The notes under the pieces were generated by a model. It searched no databases and had not been told where the DNA came from. It saw nothing but the letters and a program-made list of their open reading frames with translations. From Paramuribaculum sp. (lineage in GTDB: Bacteria > Bacteroidota > Bacteroidia > Bacteroidales > Muribaculaceae), in the NCBI GenBank assembly GCA_009775605.1, contig VSPV01000065.1, forward strand, positions 1 to 14,377: 14,377 bases of DNA, given 5' to 3'. Positions 7,791 to 14,304 of the stretch are shown here, piece after piece. Position 1 is the first letter of the stretch. Every line of letters starts with the position of its first letter. The position numbers were made by a program, and so were the translations under genes.

Positions 7791-9839
7791 TCAGTTGGCG
7801 GGAACGAGGTTGTGGGTCTTCATGTAGTCCTTGAGCTGACGGAGCTGGGTGTCGTCGGGACCGGCGAAGAACGAAACTCCGGCGGCGCCGTGGCCGTAAG
7901 CCTCGTCAAGAGCCTTCACGAAGTCCTCGCCCTGGATGTCGGGGGCCATCACGCCGCAATAGAGCTTGCCGCGGCCGCGGAGAGCTTTCACGCCCTCGTC
8001 GACTGAGCGTCCTATCCATTCGGGGCCTTCGTTGTAGAAGCCGTTGTAGATCATTGGGAAGTAGGCGTCGAGGTTCCAGTTGCCCCAGTCCTGACGGACC
8101 ATGCGCTTGGCCATCGACGGGCCGGGGAACACGGCCGACGAAAGGAACTTGCCTTCGCCGTGAACGCGGTCGGCTATGGTCTTGACCACGTTGGTTATGG
8201 CGTCGAGGCGGAAGTTGATCCACGACTGGTCTTCCATCGGGAACTGCACTTCAAGCGGGTCGCGGCCGGTCTTCTCCTTGAATTTGGCACGGCACACGTC
8301 GCAGTAGCAGTAGTCGTATTCGGGATGCTCGCTGGTCTGCTCTATGCCGTAGTTTTTCCAGAGGCTCACGGGAAGAATCACGTCGGGGAGACGCATGTAG
8401 TCCAGATGCATGCCGTCAACGTAGGGGAGGTTGGCGCATTTTATGTAGTCGTCGGCAAGATACTCGGCCACTTCGGGACGCGAGGGGCAGAGGAAGCGGT
8501 AGTAGCCCACGTAGGCGGGTTTGTCGAATGACGATTCGCCTTTGCGGTTCACGGCATACCATTCGGGATGTTTGTCCATGAGCTCGCCGCGGTTCATGGT
8601 CCATTTCCAGTAATGGGCCTCGAGTCCGGCTTCCTTGCAGAGACGGTACACGTCCTCGTTGTAGCCCTCGAAGAGCACGGCGCTTATGCCGGCATCGTGA
8701 AGCTTCTTGAACCACTCCGACCATTGTTCGTTGGTGCGGTCTTTAGGCAGGCCGGTCCAGGCCCAGTTCTTTACCACGCGGGGCTTTTCGGCCGATATGG
8801 TGAATTTTCCGTTCTGGTCGAGATGATAGACTTCCTTGCGTGACGGCACGGTGACAGCGAGGCTGAAAGCCGAGTTGCTGGCGTCGACGGAAATCTCGCC
8901 GCCCTGGGGCAGAAGGGCCTTGTCCTTGTCGGTGAGCAGGAAGTCATCGGCGGTGCGTATGAAGCCGTTGGGCTTGTTGCGTGCGTCGAGCTGTGCGTAG
9001 AAGAGGGCCCATATCAGACGGTAGGCGTCCATGTCGAGCGTGAGGTCATGTGCGGCCTGCGCGCTGCCCACGGGAGCGTCGACAAAGCGGAGGAATCCCC
9101 AGCGCTCGGGCATGTGCATGTCGACGAGGCCTGTGGGGCTCCACACCCAGTTCTCCTCGGGCTGGCCGGGAACGAGCCATTCAACGCGCGAGAAGTTGAT
9201 GCGCCATGTCTTGAGCGAGCGCGGATCGGTGAAGTCGCGGGTGAGGGCCTTGAAGGGTATGGCCATCTCCACATACCAAGCCTTGTCGGTGTCGGAGGGT
9301 TTGTTGAGTGTTCCGTCCACCCAGGTGGCAAGCTGGAGTCCCTGGCAGTCCCAGGGCACGAAGAAGCTGCCGCCGGAGCGGTAAGGCTTGTCGAGCATGA
9401 GGTCGAACACCACGCCCTTGGCGTTGTTCTCGATCTCGAAGTAGTGCTGACCGTCGCCGTCGGGGTCGATGAACACCTCGAAGTCATTGTCGTGGTATAT
9501 GATGGTGTCGCGCTGCGAGAGCTTTGCTATCACGTTGTCCTCCACGAGGCGGGCGCCTATGTAGAGGTTTTCGTCGTCCCACATCATCTTGGCCCATGTG
9601 GCTTTCACGGGTTCGGGATATCCCTTGCCGCGGATGTCGACGAAAGGCTGTGTCGGGACGGCCTTGGCCCAGTCGGCCTCGTTGAGTTTGCCGTCGATTT
9701 TGATTTTTCCGGTGGTGCGGAACGCGTCGTAGAGGCGGGGCTCGGTGAGACGGGCCTCATATTTGTCGACAAGCGGTGTGGCTGCCCAGGCAGCGGCGGC
9801 TACGGCTGCAGTGAGCGCTGCCGTGAGTATTCTTTTCAT
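7791..9839 (-). CDS. Secreted CBM9-like / TIM-barrel putative glycoside hydrolase
   Basis: A 682-residue two-domain protein. A signal peptide (MKRILTAALTAAVAAAAWAA) precedes a CBM9-like/DOMON-type carbohydrate-binding domain (about 36-253): KIDGKLNEADW, then YHDNDFEVFIDPDGDGQHYFE, AWYVEMAIPF and a closing WGFLRF. This domain type is common in Bacteroidetes glycan enzymes. Residues about 357-675 look like a TIM barrel of the family-10-like (GHL10-type) hydrolases, with VDGMHLDYMRLPD (474-486) and candidate catalytic D480. A CYCDVC motif (C511, C513, C516) before RAKFKEKTGRDP is seen in several related barrels and may be structural or metal-binding. The assignment as a glycosidase is homology-style inference from motifs; the substrate is unknown. 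The gene starts 6 nt after the fucosidase stop and in the same frame, so the two are surely co-transcribed and are likely to act on the same fucosylated glycan. Confidence 0.82.
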   Translation of the reverse strand: MKRILTAALTAAVAAAAWAATPLVDKYEARLTEPRLYDAFRTTGKIKIDGKLNEADWAKAVPTQPFVDIRGKGYPEPVKATWAKMMWDDENLYIGARLVEDNVIAKLSQRDTIIYHDNDFEVFIDPDGDGQHYFEIENNAKGVVFDLMLDKPYRSGGSFFVPWDCQGLQLATWVDGTLNKPSDTDKAWYVEMAIPFKALTRDFTDPRSLKTWRINFSRVEWLVPGQPEENWVWSPTGLVDMHMPERWGFLRFVDAPVGSAQAAHDLTLDMDAYRLIWALFYAQLDARNKPNGFIRTADDFLLTDKDKALLPQGGEISVDASNSAFSLAVTVPSRKEVYHLDQNGKFTISAEKPRVVKNWAWTGLPKDRTNEQWSEWFKKLHDAGISAVLFEGYNEDVYRLCKEAGLEAHYWKWTMNRGELMDKHPEWYAVNRKGESSFDKPAYVGYYRFLCPSRPEVAEYLADDYIKCANLPYVDGMHLDYMRLPDVILPVSLWKNYGIEQTSEHPEYDYCYCDVCRAKFKEKTGRDPLEVQFPMEDQSWINFRLDAITNVVKTIADRVHGEGKFLSSAVFPGPSMAKRMVRQDWGNWNLDAYFPMIYNGFYNEGPEWIGRSVDEGVKALRGRGKLYCGVMAPDIQGEDFVKALDEAYGHGAAGVSFFAGPDDTQLRQLKDYMKTHNLVPAN

Positions 9840-9845
9840 GGCTGG

Positions 9846-11231
9846 TTATTTTTTCTTTTTGTCTTCTGATTCCATGTCGTTGAAGGTCATCACCTGGCCT
9901 GCGCCGCTGTAAAGCTTCACGGGCTCCTCGAGCTCGAGGGCAATTACGGTCATGTCGGGGTCGCACACTTCAGCGGGCACGTTGATGTAGTAGCAGCCGG
10001 CGGCCACGCCCCAGGAAACGTCGTTGTAGAGGTTCCAGGTAAGCTCCTTGTCGGTGCCGACCACGCGGGCTTTCTTGATGTAGCTCTTGAGTCCCTTGAG
10101 CTCCACGGCTTCATTGGGCACGTAGGGAAGGTAGAGATAGAGGATGTCGCCTTTCTTGTTGAGGGCGGTGTAGGCCTGCACGTGTCCGGCGGGAATGCCT
10201 GCGCGGGTGCCGTAGATGGCTTCGGCGTGCTTGGAGGTCCAGCGGCCGAGGTCCTTGAGAATCTGCACCTGCTCTTCGGGGATGGTGCCGTCGGCCTTCG
10301 GGCCTATGTCGAGAAGCAGGTTGCCGCCCATGCCTATGCAGTCGGCCAGCATCTTGATGACGGTCTTGGAGGATTTGAAGTTGGTGTCGGCGGTGCGGTA
10401 GCCCCACGAGTCGTTGGAGGTCATGCAGGTCTCCCACCACTGTGCGTCGGGACGGGTAACGGGCACACCGAGTTCAGGAGTGTCGTAGTCGCCGTGCCCC
10501 TGGATGCGTGAGTTAACGATCACACCGGGGTTGTAGCTGTGAAGCAGGGAGATGATGCCGGGGGCGTCCCACTGCTCCGAAGAGTGCTCCCAGTCGCCGT
10601 CGAACCAGTAGAGGTCGGGGTTCCAGGTTGAGCTGAGCTCCGTGAGCTGGGCTTTGTTGAAGTTCACGAACTTCTGCCAGCGTTTCTGCTCTTTGTTCAG
10701 GTCGTATTTAGGAGCTTTGTCGCGGTAGGTTTCGGGATAGTCGGGGTGGGGCCAGTCGATGAGCGAGTAATAGAAACCGAGTTTCAGGCCCTGGTCGCGC
10801 ACGGCTTTTGCAAAGGGAGCGATTACGTCGCGCTTGGCGGGCGATGATTTCACGGAGCTGACTTTACCGGCCTTGGTGTCCCAGAGGGCGAAGCCGTCGT
10901 GGTGCTTGGTGGTGATAACGGTGTATTTCGCGCCGCTTTCCTTGATGAGCTTGGCCCAGTATTCGGGGTCGTAGTTTGCGGCGGTGAAGGCCTCCGACTG
11001 CTTCATGTAGTCGGGCAGGGAGATGTGGCCGTTGTGGAAGGCCCAGCTTTCGGAGGTCTCTCCTTTGGAGTACACTCCCCAGTGGATAAAGATGCCCAGC
11101 TTGGCGTCGCCGAACCACTGCATGCGTTCGGCTTTCTGCTCGGGCGTTTCGGAGAATGGTGCTAATTCAGCTGCCCCTGCCACGGCCCCGGAGGCTATGG
11201 CTGCAGACAGGAGGATGGTTTTAAGGTTCAT
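9846..11231 (-). CDS. GH29 alpha-L-fucosidase, secreted
   Basis: A 461-residue glycoside hydrolase family 29 enzyme, which removes terminal alpha-linked L-fucose from glycans such as host mucin or dietary polysaccharides. The N-terminal signal peptide is about residues 1-20 (MNLKTILLSAAIASGAVAGA). The barrel shows GIFIHWG with H50-W51, KHHDGF (109-114), FYYSLIDWPHPDY (153-165), and LYWFDGDW, whose D211 is the expected nucleophile. QWWETCMTSNDSWGY (264-278) is in the region that carries the acid/base or substrate-contacting Glu (E267 is a candidate), and GNLLLDIGP (303-311) is a family hallmark. Residues about 340-450 form the usual C-terminal beta domain. The protein ends in EDKKKK. It is the first gene of the minus-strand cluster and probably starts from the TATCTTTG box at 11336-11343. 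No SusC/SusD genes or sugar sensor lie beside it in this window. Confidence 0.95.
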   Translation of the reverse strand: MNLKTILLSAAIASGAVAGAAELAPFSETPEQKAERMQWFGDAKLGIFIHWGVYSKGETSESWAFHNGHISLPDYMKQSEAFTAANYDPEYWAKLIKESGAKYTVITTKHHDGFALWDTKAGKVSSVKSSPAKRDVIAPFAKAVRDQGLKLGFYYSLIDWPHPDYPETYRDKAPKYDLNKEQKRWQKFVNFNKAQLTELSSTWNPDLYWFDGDWEHSSEQWDAPGIISLLHSYNPGVIVNSRIQGHGDYDTPELGVPVTRPDAQWWETCMTSNDSWGYRTADTNFKSSKTVIKMLADCIGMGGNLLLDIGPKADGTIPEEQVQILKDLGRWTSKHAEAIYGTRAGIPAGHVQAYTALNKKGDILYLYLPYVPNEAVELKGLKSYIKKARVVGTDKELTWNLYNDVSWGVAAGCYYINVPAEVCDPDMTVIALELEEPVKLYSGAGQVMTFNDMESEDKKKK

Positions 11232-11335
11232 GGTGAGGTATATGATTGGTTAAAAAAATTCGGCTTTTCGCGCGGAGATGTCCCGCGGCTCGGTAGGGTC
11301 GATTTCCTGCAATGCGCAGATTTGCACTTCAAAGG

Positions 11336-11343
11336 CAAAGATA
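11336..11343 (-). promoter_or_regulatory. Candidate -7 box for the fucosidase gene
   Basis: On the minus strand the sequence reads TATCTTTG, an exact match to the Bacteroidetes -7 consensus TAnnTTTG. It lies 104 nt before the fucosidase ATG and would give a leader of about 95-100 nt. No clear TTTG element is seen 19-21 nt upstream, so the -33 side is weak. Confidence 0.5.
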
Positions 11344-11409
11344 CTATTTAAAATCCACATATTCTCCCCGCACTCCCTGAATTAAGCTTTCTTTGCAAAA
11401 TAAGAACGG

Positions 11410-11445
11410 TTTGGAGGGCAATGCCGCGCAAAAGCGTTATCTTTG
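11410..11445 (+). promoter_or_regulatory. Candidate promoter of the aroK operon
   Basis: An exact -7 box TATCTTTG (11438-11445) is preceded by TTTG at 11410-11413. The 24-nt spacer is longer than the usual 19-21. The expected start of transcription is near 11450, which leaves about 30 nt of leader before ATG at 11481. This makes the in-frame ATG at 11421 unusable because it would lie upstream of the transcript. Confidence 0.6.
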
Positions 11446-11480
11446 CTGAAAGAACTGAAAGGATTTCTGTAGAAAACGTT

Positions 11481-12020
11481 ATGAGGCCGATTTTTCTCAT
11501 TGGATTCATGGGCAGCGGCAAGACCACGCTTGCCAAGGCATTGTCGCGCGCCACGGGGCTTGAATATATCGACCTCGACGCTTATATCGAGGCGCGTTTC
11601 CACGCAAATGTCTCGGAGATTTTCGCCCGCGAGGGGCAGGACCGTTTCCGCGACATGGAGCGGCGCATGCTCCATGAGGTTGCCGAGTTCGAGGACGTGA
11701 TTGTGGCCTGCGGCGGCGGAACGCCGTGCTGGTTCGACAATATGGAGTTCATGAACTCACGCGGACTCACCGTGAGGCTCGACGCTTCTCACGAGCGGCT
11801 GCTCGAGCGGCTGAAAAAAGGACGGCACCGCCGCCCGCTGATCCGCGACCTCGACGACGAAGCGCTCGGCGCATATATCGCCGCCGAACTTGAGCGCCGC
11901 AATCCGTGGTACAGCCGGGCTGAGGCCACGTTTTGCGCCGACCGTCTCGACAGCCTGCCGCAGATCCAGCAGTCAGTGAAAGAATTCACCACCCTTTTCA
12001 ACATACCCTGCAAATCATGA
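11481..12020 (+). CDS. aroK: Shikimate kinase
   Basis: Fifth step of the shikimate pathway: ATP-dependent phosphorylation of shikimate to shikimate-3-phosphate in the cytoplasm. The 179-residue protein is of normal length. It shows the Walker A loop GFMGSGKTT (8-16), the D31/D33 pair in YIDLDAY, R57 and E60 in FRDMERR, the GGG loop (78-80) and the lid RRPL with R118. Shikimate-binding D33, R57 and the GGG region all look intact. The start at 11481 is chosen because the protein then begins MRPIFLIGFMG, as kinases of this family do; the alternative ATG at 11421 falls upstream of the -7 box. The stop codon overlaps the next ATG (ATGA, 12017-12020), which indicates translational coupling to the alanine-dehydrogenase-like gene. 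Confidence 0.95.
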   Translation: MRPIFLIGFMGSGKTTLAKALSRATGLEYIDLDAYIEARFHANVSEIFAREGQDRFRDMERRMLHEVAEFEDVIVACGGGTPCWFDNMEFMNSRGLTVRLDASHERLLERLKKGRHRRPLIRDLDDEALGAYIAAELERRNPWYSRAEATFCADRLDSLPQIQQSVKEFTTLFNIPCKS

Positions 12021-13231
12021 CTCCCGAAAAGACCCCTCAAGCAGCGGCCGGAACCGGTTGCGCACATGAAACCCTCGAGGACCCCGCGGCCGTGAAATCG
12101 CGCCGCCGCGCCCTTACCATCGGTCTGCCACGGTGCAACCATCCTTCGGAGCGCCGCTTTCCGTTCACGCCCGAAGGCGCAAGGCTGCTTATAGAGCTTG
12201 GTTTCAGAGTGAAAATGGAGGAGGGTGCCGCTACGGTAATCCATTATCAGGATGCTTCCTATAGCCGGTGCGGAGCGGAAATCTGCTCGCGCCGCGAGGC
12301 TCTGGAATGCGACATTGTGGTGAGCCTCGCTCCCCCTGCGCCCTCCGACATACGCATGATGCGCCGTGGAGGCATGCTGCTTACCCTGAGCAATTTCTGC
12401 CGTGTGACGCGTGAGGAGGTGCGCACTCTGCTCGACTGCAATATACTCACCATAGCCATCGACATGATTGAGGACGAGCGCGGAAACCGCCCGTTTGCCG
12501 ACGTGCTTGCCGAGCTTGCCGGACGGGCCGCGATAGCGCGCGCGTCGTCACTGCTGGCCGATTCGGTCCACGGCAAGGGGATTCTTCTGGGAGGTGTGGC
12601 CGGCGTGGTGCCCTGTGAGGTTACCGTTATCGGCTCGGGAATCGCCGGTTGTTCTGCCGCGCGGTCGGCTTCGGGAGCCGGTGCGCTCGTGAGGCTTTTC
12701 GACCACGACGTGTACCGTCTGCGCGAGGCCTGCCGCGAACTCGGGCAGGGAGTGGTGGCATCGGCCCTGCATCCGCGGGTGGTGGCCAACGCCCTCCGTT
12801 CGGCCGACGTGGTGATTTACACCGACGTCTCGCCCCGGCCCGTGTTCGGCGCCGACGAGGTAGCCGAGATGAAACGCGGCGTGGTGGTGTTTGACCTCTC
12901 CGACGACTGCGGCAAGGCCTTCCCCTCGCTTCCGGCCATAGACCTGGCTGAGGTGCGCCCCTGCGACGTGGCTCCCACCGAGCCTACACGCGCCTGCTAT
13001 GTCAACGCCGGCAGCTACGTGCCCCGCACCGCAGCCATGGCGCTGAGCAACACGTTCATCACCATGCTTCGTCCTCTCATAGACACCGAAGGCACCCTCA
13101 ACGCCCTCAAGCTCCAGCCGGGGCTTCAGCGCGCCGCCCTCACGTTCATGGGCAAGGCTGTTGACTCCACGATTGCCGCAAAAGCGGGAGTAAGACATTT
13201 CGACATCAACCTTTTCCTGACGCTTTCCTGA
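12017..13231 (+). CDS. Alanine dehydrogenase / PntA-like protein, divergent
   Basis: A 404-residue protein of the alanine dehydrogenase and transhydrogenase-alpha (PntA) superfamily. It has the N-terminal catalytic domain, then the highly typical GKGILLGGVAGV (186-197), the Rossmann loop GSGIAG (206-211) with D229 at the end of strand beta-2, and the C-terminal signature SYVPRTAAMALSN (333-345) and RHFDINLF. By eye alignment R47 (ERRFPFTP) matches the substrate arginine and D297 matches the catalytic aspartate. The conserved substrate-binding lysine (LKVxPP in relatives) is replaced by S103 in VVSLAPP, and the usual histidine or glutamine position lies in TLSNF. The gene may be an inactive or re-purposed homologue rather than a true alanine dehydrogenase. 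A polar leader of about 30 residues precedes the domain. ATG at 12017 overlaps the aroK stop by 4 nt; the longer frame from 11933 lies inside aroK and is rejected. Confidence 0.85.
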   Translation: MTPEKTPQAAAGTGCAHETLEDPAAVKSRRRALTIGLPRCNHPSERRFPFTPEGARLLIELGFRVKMEEGAATVIHYQDASYSRCGAEICSRREALECDIVVSLAPPAPSDIRMMRRGGMLLTLSNFCRVTREEVRTLLDCNILTIAIDMIEDERGNRPFADVLAELAGRAAIARASSLLADSVHGKGILLGGVAGVVPCEVTVIGSGIAGCSAARSASGAGALVRLFDHDVYRLREACRELGQGVVASALHPRVVANALRSADVVIYTDVSPRPVFGADEVAEMKRGVVVFDLSDDCGKAFPSLPAIDLAEVRPCDVAPTEPTRACYVNAGSYVPRTAAMALSNTFITMLRPLIDTEGTLNALKLQPGLQRAALTFMGKAVDSTIAAKAGVRHFDINLFLTLS

Positions 13232-13872
13232 TGGCACGACGCAAATTTTATGTGGTGTGGGCCGGCCACGAGACCGGAATCTATGACAATTGGGACGACG
13301 CCCGGCTGCAGGTGGAGAATTTTCCCGGAGCCCGGTACAAAAGCTTCGACTCGCAGACCGAGGCCGTGGAAGCCTATCGCGGCAATCCCGACGATTATCT
13401 GAAAGTGTTCCGCTCAATGGCTTCAAGGGAGCCCCAGGTGGTGAATTATGCGGCCATTCCCGAAATAGCTCCGGGGTCGATAGCCGTCGACGCCGCGTGC
13501 TCAGGCAATCCCGGCCCGGTTGAATATCAGTGCGTGGACATCAACACAGGCACACGCATATTCCACGTAGGCCCGCTTCCGGGCGGAACAAACAACATAG
13601 GTGAGTTTCTCGCTCTGGTTCATGCCCTGGCGCTTCTCGAAAAGCAGGGGCGCCCGAATGTGACCATCTACACCGACAGCCGCACGGCTCTTGCATGGGT
13701 GCGCAACCGTCACGCCAAGACCGCCATCACCCCCAACTCACGCAACGCCAAGATAATGGATATGCTCCACCGCGCCGAAGCCTGGCTCCAGACCCACCGC
13801 CCCGTCAATCCCATCCTGAAGTGGAACACCGAGAAATGGGGCGAAATCCCCGCCGACTTCGGCCGCAAATAA
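13231..13872 (+). CDS. Ribonuclease H with N-terminal viroplasmin (hybrid-binding) domain
   Basis: A 213-residue two-domain protein that would cleave the RNA strand of RNA-DNA hybrids. Residues about 5-50 (KFYVVWAGHETGIYDNW ... YKSFDSQTEAVEAY) are a viroplasmin/caulimovirus-type hybrid-binding domain, as in eukaryotic RNase H1. Residues about 82-213 are an RNase HI domain with catalytic residues D87 (VDAACSGNPGP), E125 (NNIGEF), D149 (YTDSRTALAW) and D209 (PADFGRK). All four acidic positions are present, so it should be active. The ATG overlaps the upstream stop by 1 nt (TGATG at 13229-13233), which makes it the third gene of the aroK operon. The functional link to aroK is not obvious. No T-tract terminator was seen directly after it; the TTTGC-CAG-GCAAA stem at 13877-13889 is short and lacks a T-run. 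Confidence 0.93.
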   Translation: MARRKFYVVWAGHETGIYDNWDDARLQVENFPGARYKSFDSQTEAVEAYRGNPDDYLKVFRSMASREPQVVNYAAIPEIAPGSIAVDAACSGNPGPVEYQCVDINTGTRIFHVGPLPGGTNNIGEFLALVHALALLEKQGRPNVTIYTDSRTALAWVRNRHAKTAITPNSRNAKIMDMLHRAEAWLQTHRPVNPILKWNTEKWGEIPADFGRK

Positions 13873-14001
13873 CCGCTTTGCCAGGCAAAAAGAAGATACA
13901 CATGGTTATAGGGGCGTTTAGTTAATGTTTGCTTAAGGCGTGAACGCTTTGGGCGCTCCGATTGTCTTTACGTCTGAAATAACCCCCTAAAAACAGAAAC
14001 C

Positions 14002-14166
14002 ATGTTTGAAGAACTCAAAGATAAGGCTGCGGACCTTATGAACAACGACACCGTGAAAGAAGTGGTAGAAAAAGCCACCGAGTTTATCAGCACCGATAAA
14101 GGTAAGGAAGTGGTAGAGACCGTAAAAGAGAAAGCCACTGAATTCATTAAAGACAAACTCGGCTGA
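14002..14166 (+). CDS. Small charged helical protein with internal repeat (hypothetical, 54 aa)
   Basis: An ATG at 14002 opens a frame that ends with TGA at 14164-14166. It encodes 54 residues with no Cys, Trp or Pro and many Lys/Glu. Two copies of a related unit are visible: KEVVEKATEFI (19-29) and KEVVETVKEKATEFI (35-49). The pattern predicts amphipathic helices or a short coiled coil. The protein begins MFEELKDKAADLM and ends FIKDKLG. The A-rich leader (CCTAAAAACAGAAACC) before the ATG resembles Bacteroidetes translation starts. I do not recognise a family; composition recalls small stress or membrane-associated helical proteins (CsbD/YtxH-like) and MT0933-type antitoxins, but this is only a resemblance. 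The gene stands alone 129 nt after the RNase H gene and is followed by two hairpins, which supports it as a real transcription unit. Minus-strand frames over it are shadows. Confidence 0.75.
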   Translation: MFEELKDKAADLMNNDTVKEVVEKATEFISTDKGKEVVETVKEKATEFIKDKLG

Positions 14167-14184
14167 TGACCGGCCGCAAGACAC

Positions 14185-14199
14185 GCGGCACAATGCCGC
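14185..14199 (+). repeat. Small hairpin downstream of the 54-aa gene
   Basis: GCGGCA (14185-14190), loop CAA, TGCCGC (14194-14199): a perfect 6-bp stem with a 3-nt loop. It starts 18 nt after the stop codon and precedes the terminator-like hairpin. No T-tract follows it. Confidence 0.55.
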
Positions 14200-14207
14200 C
14201 ATACCAT

Positions 14208-14254
14208 GCGGGAGGATGACTGCACATCGACGTGCGCTTCCTCCCGCTTCTCTT
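14208..14254 (+). terminator. Probable intrinsic terminator of the 54-aa gene
   Basis: GCGGGAGGA (14208-14216) and TCCTCCCGC (14239-14247) form a perfect 9-bp stem. Inside it GCAC (14222-14225) pairs with GTGC (14232-14235). It is followed by TTCTCTTT (14248-14255), a moderate T-rich tail. Together with its position about 40 nt after the stop codon this fits transcription termination of the small gene. Confidence 0.65.
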
Positions 14255-14304
14255 TGCCTGCGAAACGAATTATATTATAAAACTTAGTTACCGATAGCCT
14301 TTTA

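Noticed and set aside
9048..9869. 273-codon plus-strand frame opposite the CBM9-like gene
   Set aside because: Antisense shadow of a well-supported gene with CBM9 motifs; its own translation shows no domain pattern.
11250..11290. Leader hairpin plus T-run upstream of the fucosidase as an attenuator or riboswitch
   Set aside because: The CGCGG/CCGCG stem is only 5 bp and the T-run begins more than 10 nt after it; no known riboswitch core is visible.
12548..13426. 292-codon minus-strand frame across the alanine-dehydrogenase-like and RNase H genes
   Set aside because: It spans the boundary of two clear plus-strand genes that overlap by one base, and has no domain signature.
13877..13889. TTTGC-CAG-GCAAA stem after the RNase H gene as a terminator
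   Set aside because: Only 5 bp, AT-rich, and followed by AAGAAGAT instead of a T-tract.
13968..14225. Minus-strand frames of 71-85 codons over the small 54-aa gene
   Set aside because: Their Ser/Phe-rich translations are complements of a Lys/Glu-rich repeat gene on the plus strand. The terminator-like T-rich tail after the hairpin at 14208-14247 is on the plus side, supporting the plus-strand gene.
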